Shown here: piece after piece, positions 53,148-62,593 of the stretch | Position numbering within the stretch: the stretch's first letter is position 1 | Layout of the letters: every line of letters begins with the position of its first letter | Assembly: GCF_020640915.1 (NCBI RefSeq) | Contig: NZ_JADWDC010000021.1 | Span: forward strand, 1-64,000 | Origin: Waterburya agarophytonicola KI4 | GTDB taxonomy: Bacteria > Cyanobacteriota > Cyanobacteriia > Cyanobacteriales > Xenococcaceae | Direction: 5' to 3' | Length of the DNA: 64,000 bases | Translations under genes and position numbers: made by a program | The notes under the pieces: model-generated | Told to the model about the DNA's origin: nothing | The model's input: only the letters and a program-made list of their open reading frames with translations | Database searches by the model: none

Positions 53148-55673
53148 TTATCCACCAGGAGGTGTAATTTCAGTAATATCTCGATTGTTTTGTTGAGCTT
53201 GAGTTACCAAAGATAATAGTTGGTCTGGTGTCATAGTTTGGAAATGAGATTGTCCAGACATAGTCAACAATTGTTCAATTACCGAAGTTCCTGGGGCTTG
53301 ACCCAAGATACTAGCAGCAGTACCTTTAACCAAATCATTTTGCAGGGGTTGTTGCATTATTTGTTGAGCTTGAGCGATTCCCTTATCTCGATTGAGTTGA
53401 GTCAAGGCATAAAGACTCGCTGATTCGGTAATGGGATTTGGCTCTTGTAATAGCTCTAAGAGTGTATCGTCAACTGCTTGAGCAGAGCGAGACTCACTAT
53501 GGAGTATAGTTTTTGTACCACCTGCTTTAACTACAGTTTCTTGAGTACTACTGATTCCCCCAGGCATTATTTCTCTTAAAATATTGGGGTTCAAACGCTG
53601 TTGCCATTGAGGTTCTGCGGTCAATACTTGAGAAATCGCATCTGTGGCGACAACCCCCGTTCTTTGAGCTAGGTGTACCGCATCTGGTTCGTCATTGAGT
53701 AATTCTAGTACTGCTAATAAAGGTCGAACAATTAATTGCTGCTTGGCAAGTAATAGTTTTCGCAACAGCATAAAAACGGGAGTGCTGCTATATGGTTGAA
53801 AATTACTAATTACTTGATAACGAGAATTTTCCGTTTGTAATAAGGCGAGGAGTTTTTCTGCTTTCGGACGCAAAGAATCAAACAGCCCACTCAATACTTG
53901 GAGGTGTTCTTCTGAGTTTATATTATATTCGTTTTTAAGGTTGGCAATTTGATTTGTTCTCGCTGATACCGCTTCTCCTACGGGCATTCCACTATCGACC
54001 AATTCTTGGAGTATTCCTGCGATCGATTCTTTATAACTTTCAATTCTGAAACGTTCTTCTCTAGAATATTCTTCTGCATTGATTAGAGTAGGATCGTCGA
54101 TGCCAATCTCGCTCAACATAGCATAGTGTTCTTCTTCAGTTACTTCTAGACGTTGGCGTACTGATTCCAAAGATTTCAAACTATTTGTCGCTTCTACGTT
54201 ACCCGATGCCAAAGATTCTTCTAATACGCCTTTATAAACTTGAATGCGGTCTTGCTTAGTAACTTGAGGAACTACTTGAGCGAGCAAATCCAGTTCGTCG
54301 GCTTTCAAGTCGTCTAAAGTTCGACCGCCAAGGACGCTGGTAAAGTCGATGGAGAGTTTTTTCAACTGACGGCGTAATTTATCCGCAATACTTTCTTTCT
54401 TATATTGTTCGTTGGTACGTCCCCAAGTACGAACTAACCACAGAGTACTGATTAGTACGACTAAACCATTAAAGATCATATTGACCACGAAAGGAAGACG
54501 CAGCAGTTCGGGACGACCTCCATATACATAGAAACAATTGACTGCTAAAAAAGTAACAATGGTAAAAACTCGATGGATGATTATCTTGCGATCGAGATTG
54601 GGATTTTGCTTTTTGACAATACCAGTGTAGATTTTTTCGATCTGAGTAACGATTAAAAACACAATGCCAGCCATTGCAGCCAAGGTTAAGGGCGTAGCTA
54701 CAAATTTCGGAATCGGAATTGCTTGTCCGCCAATAAAAAAGCCAGGATTAAAGATTTTGGCTACCTGACCTTTTTCATGAGTCCAAGATCCAGAAAAATA
54801 GTAATCAAAATTACCAGAATATAAAAAATAATAAAGAAAGTAGCCACAAACTAGACCTAAATAGCCATATTGCACCAGTTTCCTACCTGGTTTGGTTAAT
54901 TGTTCCCAATAAGCTTTTTCCGAATCAATATCCATACAAGGAGACTTACAGCTAATACAAGTAGCCTTCTCTTTTCCCGTTTCTTGATCAAAAGTACGAC
55001 ACATTGACTGAGTAATCGTTTTGGGAGGCTCTTTTTGTGCTTCGCTACCCAACAAGCCTCTAGGTCCTGTCAAAGCCATTTGCACCATGCCAAAAGGACA
55101 GACATAATGACACCAACTACGACCGCCATAAAAAAGATTCATAATAATGGCAGCGCCAATGGTGAAAACCAAAAATCCTCCAAACACTGGACGGGCTGAG
55201 TTGATAAACAAAATCCGCATATTTAGCCCGATGAAGAAGAGAACAAACTGAAGATATAAATGATTTTCAGTCAACCATTTATTTTCCGAAATCTTCTTTT
55301 TGGGTTTTAGACCCAAAGCGCGAGGAATTTGGGATAAAAAATATAAAGGGCAGATTCTACGCCAAAATTCATGTCCCAAAACAAAAACAATCCCAAACCC
55401 TGCAGGTACAATATAACCCCAGAAAATCCTCGCTCCAGCTTTATACGGTATATCACCGTCTTTAATACATTCTCCTTGAAGCCTAATGCAAGTTTCGGGG
55501 TTTGCAGCCCGAATCAGCAAATCGTCTTTTAAAGGACTAAAAAAAGTTGTATTGGGGTCGGTCAGATGAGCGGAGATGGGATCGAAAAACAGAGAAACTA
55601 TTAATAATATCCAACCCACTACTAAAACATACCTAATGGTATGAGCTTTCTGTTCGGCAACTTTGTTGAGCAT
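53148..55673 (-). CDS. polytopic 4Fe-4S membrane protein with large cytoplasmic tail
   Basis: The 841-residue protein begins with about eight to ten membrane helices. Cysteine motifs between helices (RRICPLYF, WCHYVCPFG) resemble the NapH/NosR/RdxA-type Fe-S quinol oxidoreductases, and CRTFDQETGKEKATCISCKSPC supplies Cys for a 4Fe-4S cluster. A C-terminal cytoplasmic part of about 400 residues is helical and repeat-like, with no named domain (ends in ITPPGG). It would carry electrons across or within the membrane. It lies 246 bp upstream of the FHA/reductase fusion on the same strand, so a functional pair is likely. Donor and acceptor are unknown. Confidence 0.85.
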   Translation of the reverse strand: MLNKVAEQKAHTIRYVLVVGWILLIVSLFFDPISAHLTDPNTTFFSPLKDDLLIRAANPETCIRLQGECIKDGDIPYKAGARIFWGYIVPAGFGIVFVLGHEFWRRICPLYFLSQIPRALGLKPKKKISENKWLTENHLYLQFVLFFIGLNMRILFINSARPVFGGFLVFTIGAAIIMNLFYGGRSWCHYVCPFGMVQMALTGPRGLLGSEAQKEPPKTITQSMCRTFDQETGKEKATCISCKSPCMDIDSEKAYWEQLTKPGRKLVQYGYLGLVCGYFLYYFLYSGNFDYYFSGSWTHEKGQVAKIFNPGFFIGGQAIPIPKFVATPLTLAAMAGIVFLIVTQIEKIYTGIVKKQNPNLDRKIIIHRVFTIVTFLAVNCFYVYGGRPELLRLPFVVNMIFNGLVVLISTLWLVRTWGRTNEQYKKESIADKLRRQLKKLSIDFTSVLGGRTLDDLKADELDLLAQVVPQVTKQDRIQVYKGVLEESLASGNVEATNSLKSLESVRQRLEVTEEEHYAMLSEIGIDDPTLINAEEYSREERFRIESYKESIAGILQELVDSGMPVGEAVSARTNQIANLKNEYNINSEEHLQVLSGLFDSLRPKAEKLLALLQTENSRYQVISNFQPYSSTPVFMLLRKLLLAKQQLIVRPLLAVLELLNDEPDAVHLAQRTGVVATDAISQVLTAEPQWQQRLNPNILREIMPGGISSTQETVVKAGGTKTILHSESRSAQAVDDTLLELLQEPNPITESASLYALTQLNRDKGIAQAQQIMQQPLQNDLVKGTAASILGQAPGTSVIEQLLTMSGQSHFQTMTPDQLLSLVTQAQQNNRDITEITPPGG

Positions 55674-55912
55674 TAAAATTTATTCCTCAAAATCATTATT
55701 TATATAAATTCAGATGACTAAAATACTACTATGTACTATTCTATGAATTTATTCATTTTTGCCTATGAAAGAAAAAATTAAATATTGTGCGATAATTGTC
55801 GCAATCAAGCAATATAAAAACATTTCTACAATATATTCGTTTGCATTACAACTTCAAAAAACATAAGTTAGGATCGGTTTTTTCTAGAGAACAGTACTCT
55901 AAAGATAAAATT

Positions 55913-57052
55913 ATGATAGTTGTTGGTCTGATGAGTGGTACTTCGGTAGATGGTATTGATGCCGCTGCGATCGCAGTTAGTGGTACAGAAGCAGATCTGC
56001 AAGTAGATTTATTAGCAGGTGAAACTTATCCTTATCCCCCAGAATTGAGAGATAAAATATTGGCTGTATGTGGCGGTCGAGCCATTTCTATGATGGAATT
56101 AGGCATGCTAGATGATGCGATCGCTTTCCAATTTGCCAATGCAGCCCAAAAAATTCAAGCTCAACAGCCGAAAGCAGATTTAATTGGCTCTCACGGTCAA
56201 ACTGTATATCATAGACCCCCATCTCAAGATCGATTGGGCTACAGTTTGCAACTCGGTCGAGGAGACTTAATTGCCCGTTTGACAGGCATTAAAACTATCT
56301 GCAATTTTCGTGCTGTCGACCTTGCTTTAGGCGGAGAAGGCGCGCCATTAGTCCCCAAAATAGATGCTTGCTTGCTGTCCCATCCCACTAAATCGAGAGC
56401 AGTGCAAAATATTGGCGGTATTGGAAATGTAACATTTTTACCTCCAAATCAATTATCTGACTGGAAAGATCGAGTCTGGGGCTGGGATACGGGACCTGGA
56501 AATGCTCTAATAGACTTGGCTGTAAGCCATCTAAGTGATGGCTCTCAAACTTACGATCGAGACGGTCAATGGGCTGCGGGGGGTACGCCAGATCGTCAAT
56601 TAATCACAAAATGGCTGGAGCAAGATTTTTTCCGCCAGTCTCCACCAAAATCAACGGGAAGAGAATTATTTGGTCAAGATTATTTCACTAGATGTTGGCA
56701 AGATATGGAGCAAAATAATCTCAAAGACAGCGATCGCCTTGCCACCCTGACAGAATTGACTGTAGCCTCTATTATTGATAGCTATCAACGATTTTTACCC
56801 CAAATGCCAGATGAAATACTACTTTGTGGCGGGGGGGCGAGGAATTTATATCTGAGACAACGCTTGCAGGCTGAGTTAACATCGGCACAGATTAATACGA
56901 CAGATGAGGTGGGAATTGATGGCAATTTCAAAGAAGCGATCGCCTTTGCTATCTTAGCTTATTGGAGAGTTCTGGCTATTACTGGTAACTTACCTCAAGT
57001 TACAGGAGCTAGCAAACCAGCTTTGTTAGGAGAAATCCACTTAGTAGAATAA
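55913..57052 (+). CDS. anmK: anhydro-N-acetylmuramic acid kinase
   Basis: The 379-residue sugar kinase phosphorylates and opens 1,6-anhydroMurNAc during cell-wall recycling. The ATP site shows [16 protein letters not shown]; substrate and catalytic motifs are [34 protein letters not shown] and [13 protein letters not shown] use ATG 55913; the frame to 55796 would need a TTG and adds an unconserved extension. Full length for AnmK. Confidence 0.95.
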   Translation: MIVVGLMSGTSVDGIDAAAIAVSGTEADLQVDLLAGETYPYPPELRDKILAVCGGRAISMMELGMLDDAIAFQFANAAQKIQAQQPKADLIGSHGQTVYHRPPSQDRLGYSLQLGRGDLIARLTGIKTICNFRAVDLALGGEGAPLVPKIDACLLSHPTKSRAVQNIGGIGNVTFLPPNQLSDWKDRVWGWDTGPGNALIDLAVSHLSDGSQTYDRDGQWAAGGTPDRQLITKWLEQDFFRQSPPKSTGRELFGQDYFTRCWQDMEQNNLKDSDRLATLTELTVASIIDSYQRFLPQMPDEILLCGGGARNLYLRQRLQAELTSAQINTTDEVGIDGNFKEAIAFAILAYWRVLAITGNLPQVTGASKPALLGEIHLVE

Positions 57053-57079
57053 CAAATTTAAAATTATGAGGATAAGGTT

Positions 57080-57517
57080 GTGGCTCATAGTTTCTTATTA
57101 GAACCAGGCTACTGGAAAATAACAGGTCATTGGCTTAAACCAAAATCAACGCCTATCCCCCTTCAGGGAGGAATGCAAATTGCCTGGAAAAGAGAAACCT
57201 GGTTCAAATTAACTACTAGTTTAGTTTGTGATGACGAAAATGCTACCAAAATCATCTATCAATGTCGAGGCAACTTAAATTACGAAGAAAAAAATTATAC
57301 TTATGTTTCTCAACACAACCTTTTGGGGAATATTGAGGGAGAGGGTAGACTCGGATTCCAATCTATTATTCAGTATTACTGGTTTATTGAAGCTACTTCT
57401 CAACAAAAGGGATTAGACACATATTATTGCGTAGATAGCAATACTTATCATCTAACTAGCAGTATTTTAGACGGTCACAGTGTCAAACATACAATTGAAG
57501 CCGTTCTCAAACGCTAA
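57080..57517 (+). CDS. conserved hypothetical protein
   Basis: The 145-residue soluble protein starts at GTG 57080 with a GAGGA ribosome site nearby. The sequence (SFLLEPGYWKITGHWL, GGMQIAWKRETWFKL, LGNIEGEGRLGFQSIIQYYWFI) suggests a beta-rich fold of the lipocalin type, but this is only a pattern. No function is assigned. It follows anmK by 27 bp, so it may be co-transcribed. Confidence 0.72.
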   Translation: MAHSFLLEPGYWKITGHWLKPKSTPIPLQGGMQIAWKRETWFKLTTSLVCDDENATKIIYQCRGNLNYEEKNYTYVSQHNLLGNIEGEGRLGFQSIIQYYWFIEATSQQKGLDTYYCVDSNTYHLTSSILDGHSVKHTIEAVLKR

Positions 57518-57701
57518 TTTTAGATCGAATCCAAAGAGCCGAGATTGATTTTGAATCAATACCTTCGGGGCATCCTTTAAGACAACACTCTCTCTGGCAA
57601 AGAAATGATTTTTCTAAAGGATACCGCGACCCATTAGCTTTAGTATGAGCTGCATCTGACGCGCGAGTTGAACTACTATCAGTTACCAAATTATGAATCA
57701 A
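57507..57701 (-). CDS. possible small Cys-rich protein, antisense to gap
   Basis: A 64-codon minus-strand frame fills the gap between two plus-strand genes. Its C-terminal half has a striking cluster, FLCQRECCLKGCPEG, of the sort seen in small metal-binding proteins; the N-terminal half is Ser/Ala-rich and unremarkable. It overlaps the kinase start by 9 bp and the previous stop by 11 bp. The DNA also holds hairpins (ATTGATT-TTG-AATCAAT at 57544-57560), so it could instead be a repeat or leader. Low confidence. Confidence 0.3.
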   Translation of the reverse strand: MIHNLVTDSSSTRASDAAHTKANGSRYPLEKSFLCQRECCLKGCPEGIDSKSISALWIRSKISV

Positions 57702-59252
57702 GATACTAATAACGGTCGTTTACTTGCCAATCGCTATGAACTATGTGACTTAGTTGGCGAAGGTGCTATGGGTAGGGTTTATCGAGCCAAAGACACCGTG
57801 TTAGGTGGTGTAACTGTTGCAGTCAAATTTTTATCCCAAGCTCTGCTCAATGATAATATGCGCGATCGCTTTGAGCGCGAAGCCACAATATCCGCTCTAC
57901 TAGGAGAAAAAAGCATTCATGTTGTTAGGGTCAAAGATTATGGCGTAGACGAACATAATGCTCCTTTTTACGTCATGGAATTTCTCTCAGGAGAAAGTAT
58001 TAACGAGCTTATTTGCCATAAACCTATTGCTTTACCAAGATTTCTCACCTTAATTCGCCACGTATGTTTGGGCTTGGAATCTGCTCATCAAGGTATTTAT
58101 TTTAATGGAGAACTTTCTCATATTATTCACCGAGACATCAAACCTAGCAATATAATTGTCATTCAAGATCCTACTTTGGGGGAAGCAGCCAAGATTTTAG
58201 ACTTTGGTATTGCTAAATTAGTCCAGGCTAGTGCCAATCAAACTCAGTCATTCATGGGAACATTAGCATATTGTTCTCCAGAGCAGATGGAAGGCAAGGA
58301 ATTAGACAATCGTTCTGATATTTATAGTTTGGGAGTAATGATGTATGAGATGCTAACCATGGATATGCCCCTACTTCCTCAAAACTCTTCTTTTGGCGGT
58401 TGGTATCAAGCACATCATAATTTTAAACCAGAACCATTTAGCGAAAGGCTCGGTTTACCTCGGGATCTACAAGACTTAGTATTTGGTTGTTTGGCAAAAG
58501 AAAGAGAAGATAGACCCCAAACTGTACGAGAAATCTTAGATACTCTACAATTATTTGATTCAACATCTCAGAATAACTCTGACCAACCCAATCAAAATGG
58601 CTCTAGTCCTCAAAAAGAGCAGCTAGATTTACCCTACGACACAACTGGTCATGGATTAAATTTTGAAAATAAAACCATCCATGCAGAATCTTCAACCACA
58701 GATATCTGTTTGCAAATTCCTTGGCCCGCAAACAAGCCCCTGCGTAAAATTGTTTTTCCTCGATTAATCGAAACTAATTTGGGAGATGTCCCCGTTCTTT
58801 CGGTTATGTTAGACCCGGAAGGGGTAGAAAATAGAATATCTAGCAAGCGTTACAACCAATTTTTGTATCTCAGCCATCCCCACCCTACTCTTCTATGGGC
58901 AACTATACTTTACAATGACGAATATGGTGCTAAGTGGCTTCCCTGTTATTTGGATCTTAAATCTAATAAAGGACAGCAAATTACCCGCGCCCTGGCTGAA
59001 GAAGGAAAATATCGTGTTTTGTTGTATGCTTTAAACGAACCTGGGCAGTGTCAACATATTTTAAATTCGGTTATAAGCGATCGCTATTGTAAAATGCTCG
59101 GCCAGTGGGCAAATATCAGTCAAGTCACTAAAAGCGTGGGGGATATCAAAATAGCAAAAAGTGTTTTGAGCCAAGAATTAGAAAAGCTGAAAGACAAAAT
59201 TGTGACTAAAGTGAAAAAATCTAATTTGACTGATGTTAATGCAGGAAGATAA
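57693..59252 (+). CDS. serine/threonine protein kinase
   Basis: The 519-residue Hanks-type kinase has the glycine loop GEGAMGRVYRAKD (22-34), Lys45 in VAVKFL, catalytic loop HRDIKPSN (about 146-153), DFG in LDFGIAKL and SPEQ in place of APE. The kinase domain ends near residue 285. The remaining 235 residues form a conserved-looking unknown domain (CLQIPWPANKPLRKIVFPRL) with a helical tail. No membrane span is present, so it is cytoplasmic. It lies 2 kb from the FHA-reductase/Fe-S pair, but with intervening genes; whether it phosphorylates their ligand is speculation. Confidence 0.92.
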   Translation: MNQDTNNGRLLANRYELCDLVGEGAMGRVYRAKDTVLGGVTVAVKFLSQALLNDNMRDRFEREATISALLGEKSIHVVRVKDYGVDEHNAPFYVMEFLSGESINELICHKPIALPRFLTLIRHVCLGLESAHQGIYFNGELSHIIHRDIKPSNIIVIQDPTLGEAAKILDFGIAKLVQASANQTQSFMGTLAYCSPEQMEGKELDNRSDIYSLGVMMYEMLTMDMPLLPQNSSFGGWYQAHHNFKPEPFSERLGLPRDLQDLVFGCLAKEREDRPQTVREILDTLQLFDSTSQNNSDQPNQNGSSPQKEQLDLPYDTTGHGLNFENKTIHAESSTTDICLQIPWPANKPLRKIVFPRLIETNLGDVPVLSVMLDPEGVENRISSKRYNQFLYLSHPHPTLLWATILYNDEYGAKWLPCYLDLKSNKGQQITRALAEEGKYRVLLYALNEPGQCQHILNSVISDRYCKMLGQWANISQVTKSVGDIKIAKSVLSQELEKLKDKIVTKVKKSNLTDVNAGR

Positions 59253-59276
59253 ACAACGAGCAATTAATAACTAATA

Positions 59277-59507
59277 ATGAGCAACGAGGAAAGAAGCTTT
59301 AAGGTAGGCGATCACATTAAAATTGTAGCTCTACCCGAATATATTAAAACAGCCGAACCCATGCCCATGCTCCGTTCTCCTAGTTTGCTAACCATAGGGG
59401 AGTTGGGTACGATTTTAGACCGTCGTCCTGGTGGTTACTACGGTATTCGTTTTACCCAGGGGGCTTTTTTGTTAGAAAGTCAGTATATAGAAGCGATCGA
59501 TGATTAA
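59277..59507 (+). CDS. sipA: SipA-like regulator of NblS/Hik33
   Basis: The 76-residue protein matches SipA (DUF3148 family), which binds the NblS/Hik33 histidine kinase and raises its autophosphorylation in light and stress responses. The signature is IKTAEPMPMLRSPSLLTIGE and DRRPGGYYGIRFTQGAFLL. The fold is SH3-like. The gene starts 24 bp after the kinase gene and ends 34 bp before prfB, all on the same strand. Confidence 0.9.
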   Translation: MSNEERSFKVGDHIKIVALPEYIKTAEPMPMLRSPSLLTIGELGTILDRRPGGYYGIRFTQGAFLLESQYIEAIDD

Positions 59508-59541
59508 AATTATAGATATAATCCAGATCTAAAAATTCCTC

Positions 59542-60655
59542 ATGATGGAAGTATCCGAATTAAAGCGTACTATCGAAACTATATCTCTACACCTGAGTAA
59601 AGCTCAGGAATATCTTTGACCCGCCAGCCTTAATAGCCAAGATACAGGATTTAGAGCAAAGAGCAGCGCAACCAGAATTTTGGGACGACCAAAGCACTGC
59701 CCAGAAGGTTTTGCAAGAATTAAACGATTTTAAGTCCAATTTAGAACAGTATCAAACCTGGCAAAGTACTCTAGAAGATGCCAAAGCGATCGCCGAGTTA
59801 CTAGAATTAGAATCAGATGAAGCTCTAGCTACAGAAGCTCAGACTAGTCTCCAGCAACTAGAAAAAGACCTCGAACTATGGGATTTACAACAACTCCTGT
59901 CTGGTACTTATGACACTAAAGGAGCGATTTTAACCATCAATGCTGGTGCGGGGGGTACGGATGCTCAAGACTGGGCAGAAATGCTCTTGCGGATGTACAC
60001 TCGCTGGAGTGAAAAAGAAGGTTATAAAGTCCGTTTAGCAGAATCTTCGGCGGGAGATGAAGCAGGAATTAAATCCGCTACTCTAGAAATAGAAGGGCGT
60101 TATGCCTATGGTTATTTAAAAGGGGAAAAAGGTACTCATCGTTTAGTTAGAATTTCTCCCTTTAATGCTAATGGTAAACGGCAAACTAGCTTTGCGGGAG
60201 TGGAAATTATGCCCAACTTGGGGGATGAAGAATTAAACTTAGAAATTCCCGACAAAGATTTGGAAATCAAAACCTCTAGATCTGGCGGTGCGGGGGGACA
60301 AAATGTCAACAAGGTGGAAACTGCGGTACAAATTGTCCATTTACCCACTAAAATAGCCGTACGCTGCACGGAAGAGCGATCGCAATTACAAAATAAAGAA
60401 AGGGCAATGACTCTTCTAAAAGCTAAATTGTTGATTATCGCCGAAGAACAACGAGCCAAAGAAATTGCTGAAATTCGCGGTGATATGGTAGAAGCAGCCT
60501 GGGGAAATCAAATTCGCAATTATGTTTTTCATCCCTATCAAATGGTCAAAGATCTGCGGACAGAAGTGGAAACTACCGATGTTAATGGTGTAATGGATGG
60601 GGATCTTAATGCTTTTGTGGAAGCTTATTTACGCCAAGAAAATCAGTTGGTTTAA
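59542..60655 (+). CDS. prfB: peptide chain release factor 2, programmed +1 frameshift
   Basis: RF2 recognises UAA and UGA stops. The first frame runs from ATG 59542 for 25 codons to the in-frame TGA at 59617-59619. A +1 shift at CTT-TGA-C continues the protein as [22 protein letters not shown] into the frame ending at 60655. The catalytic GGQ is present in [18 protein letters not shown], and the stop-recognition region carries SPF ([15 protein letters not shown]). This is the well-known autoregulatory RF2 frameshift: low RF2 lets the ribosome shift and make more RF2. Confidence 0.96.
59605..59620 (+). promoter_or_regulatory. RF2 programmed frameshift site
   Basis: CTTTGAC at 59614-59620 contains the slippery CUU and the UGA stop followed by C, a weak termination context. 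CAGGAA a few bases upstream provides the internal Shine-Dalgarno that stimulates the shift. It is less GC-rich than the E. coli AGGGGGU element. Confidence 0.92.
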
Positions 60656-60661
60656 TTTGGT

Positions 60662-60964
60662 TTAATTTGTTTCTATCTCGGATTTTTTGTGCTTGATGAC
60701 TGCTTGGCGAAAACCAATCACTACCAAGATGTTAGAAAGAGTTAGAAAGATTTCCGCACTGCCATGCAGCCAATCTACATTAGCTAAGGATTTACCATAA
60801 TGAACTTGAGCATAAATACCCGCGGGAATTGTGACTGCGACAAAAACCAACAGGACATAAAAGCCAATTAAAGCCAAACGAGGGGTTTTTCCCGAATGAG
60901 TCATAAACCACAAAAAACCCAAATAGGGAAACAATGAAATTGCAAACAAGTTTTCTTTATTCAT
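60662..60964 (-). CDS. DUF3593 family membrane protein
   Basis: The 100-residue protein with about three membrane helices belongs to a family conserved in cyanobacteria and plastids. Typical segments are LFAISLFPYLGFLWFMTHS at the start and the HGSAE motif near the end. It is paired with the DUF2499 gene 13 bp upstream on the same strand. Function is unknown. It ends 7 bp from the convergent prfB stop. Confidence 0.85.
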   Translation of the reverse strand: MNKENLFAISLFPYLGFLWFMTHSGKTPRLALIGFYVLLVFVAVTIPAGIYAQVHYGKSLANVDWLHGSAEIFLTLSNILVVIGFRQAVIKHKKSEIETN

Positions 60965-60977
60965 GGAAAGTCGTTAC

Positions 60978-61283
60978 TTAAATTTCCGATCGCTTTGAGT
61001 TACGCCAAATTCCCCAAGCAGCAATACATACGGTGAAGTTTCCTACCACAGTCATAGAGGCTTGAAGAATAACTAACCACTCTAGAGATTCGATATTATC
61101 AAAGAAGTGCCAAGTACAGGCACACATAGCACTAACTAGAGCAGGTAACATAGCGAATGATAAATTATACCAAGAGCGATCGCCTGTGACTTCTCCATAT
61201 TGCCAAATATAATAAATGGCAGCAGCCCATTCTAATACGCTCGATACATGAACTATCCAGGTTGGAATTGATAATGCGTGCAT
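60978..61283 (-). CDS. DUF2499 family membrane protein
   Basis: The 101-residue membrane protein (about three helices) starts MHALSIPTWIVHVSSVLEW and contains AMCACTWHFFDN, a signature of this cyanobacteria/plastid family. It lies between gshB (19 bp upstream) and DUF3593, forming a compact same-strand run. No function is established; conserved pairing suggests the two proteins act together. Confidence 0.87.
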   Translation of the reverse strand: MHALSIPTWIVHVSSVLEWAAAIYYIWQYGEVTGDRSWYNLSFAMLPALVSAMCACTWHFFDNIESLEWLVILQASMTVVGNFTVCIAAWGIWRNSKRSEI

Positions 61284-61302
61284 TGTCTTTTCTTATTTTT
61301 CA

Positions 61303-62271
61303 TTAATTAGACAATTTGGTTTCTAGCCATTCCACGACTTGTTTGCCCAAATTGACATTATTTAATCGATCTATTTCTCGAATGCCTGTAGGGCTAGTTA
61401 CATTAACTTCAGTTAGATAGCCCCCAATGACATCAATACCCACAAAATAAAGATTATCTGCTTTTAACTGGGGTGCGACGATAGCACAAATTTCTTTTTC
61501 TCTCTCGGTAATATCTACCTTTTCAGCTTTTCCTCCCACTGCCATATTTCCTCGGAATTCATTACCACTAGGCACGCGGTTTACTGCACCAATGGGTTTA
61601 CCATCAAGCATGATAATTCTTTTGTCTCCCTGTTTGGCAGCAGGTAAATATTCTTGAACCATCACGGGTTCGCGCCCTCTTTGAGTGCTAACCTCAATCA
61701 TAGAATTAAAATTGCGATCGCCCTCTTCTAAAAAAAGAATTCCCTCTCCACCTTTACCCCCCAATGGTTTTAAGACGGCAGTTTTTTTCTCTCGAACAAA
61801 TTTAGCAATCACTGCTTTATCTTGACTGACAATAGTTTCAGGAATCACAGAAGTAAACTGAAGAGCGTATACTTTTTCGTTAGCATTTCTCAATCCCTGA
61901 GGAGAATTGACTACTAAAGTTTTACTAGGATCGATTAAATCTAGGATATAGGTGGTGTAGAGGTAAGGCACAGTGACAGGAGGATCGGTACGCATAAATA
62001 CTGCGTCCATTTCCTCCAAACAAGTAAGATTGCGATCGCCCACCCGATACCAATCTGATTCGACTGAATAATGCCCATCAATTAGTTTGACGGGCTTGAG
62101 GTTGAGGGGTTGCAAATATCCCCAAGCCTTTCCCTCTACAATACTTAGTTGATTAGATTCAGTTATCCAAACTTGATGACCTAACTGTTGTGCTGCTTCC
62201 ATCATAGCAACACTGCTGTCGTGTCCTGGATCTAAAAGAGCTATCGGATCGATAATAAATGCGAGTTTCAC
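61303..62271 (-). CDS. gshB: glutathione synthetase
   Basis: This 322-residue ATP-grasp enzyme joins gamma-glutamylcysteine and glycine to make glutathione. It shows the N-terminal KLAFIIDPIALLDPGHDSS, the DAVFMRTDPPV substrate region, the ATP-binding loop LKPLGGKGGEGIL and the metal-binding EVNVTSPTGIREI. Length matches bacterial GshB. It lies downstream of grxC on the same strand, a linkage often kept in cyanobacteria. Confidence 0.96.
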   Translation of the reverse strand: MKLAFIIDPIALLDPGHDSSVAMMEAAQQLGHQVWITESNQLSIVEGKAWGYLQPLNLKPVKLIDGHYSVESDWYRVGDRNLTCLEEMDAVFMRTDPPVTVPYLYTTYILDLIDPSKTLVVNSPQGLRNANEKVYALQFTSVIPETIVSQDKAVIAKFVREKKTAVLKPLGGKGGEGILFLEEGDRNFNSMIEVSTQRGREPVMVQEYLPAAKQGDKRIIMLDGKPIGAVNRVPSGNEFRGNMAVGGKAEKVDITEREKEICAIVAPQLKADNLYFVGIDVIGGYLTEVNVTSPTGIREIDRLNNVNLGKQVVEWLETKLSN

Positions 62272-62338
62272 GCTGTTGTCCTTAAATTAAATTCTTAATG
62301 CTTCTAACTTAATAAGGGTACAGCTTGATAAGTCCCCT

Positions 62339-62593
62339 CTACAACAGAGGCTCTAATTCTCCCGCACTATCCAAGTCATAAAGATCGTCGCATCCACCAA
62401 TATGGCGATCGTCGATAAAGATTTGCGGTACGCTGGATCTACCATTGGCTCTTTTTTTCATTTGGGATCTAGCTGATTCGTCTCCATCAATACAGTATTC
62501 ACTGTATTTCACTCCTTTTTTATCCAGCAAGCCTTTCGCTCGCATACAAAAAGGACAACGACTCCAGGTATATATCTCTACTTTTGCTGCCAT
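62339..62593 (-). CDS. grxC: glutaredoxin 3-type dithiol glutaredoxin
   Basis: The 84-residue thioredoxin-fold protein has the dithiol site CPFC (Cys13, Cys16; the classic is CPYC) and the glutathione-binding SVPQIFIDD and GGCDDL motifs. It reduces disulfides with glutathione made by the neighbouring GshB, 67 bp downstream. Both genes probably share a transcript. Confidence 0.95.
   Translation of the reverse strand: MAAKVEIYTWSRCPFCMRAKGLLDKKGVKYSEYCIDGDESARSQMKKRANGRSSVPQIFIDDRHIGGCDDLYDLDSAGELEPLL

Noticed and set aside
57693-59252. A dedicated operon linking the Ser/Thr kinase to the FHA-reductase pair
   Set aside because: The kinase is on the other strand with anmK and a hypothetical gene between them, so proximity alone does not support an operon; only a possible functional link is left open.
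60136-60459. 107-codon minus-strand frame in prfB
   Set aside because: It is antisense to the conserved GGQ region of prfB and is a shadow.
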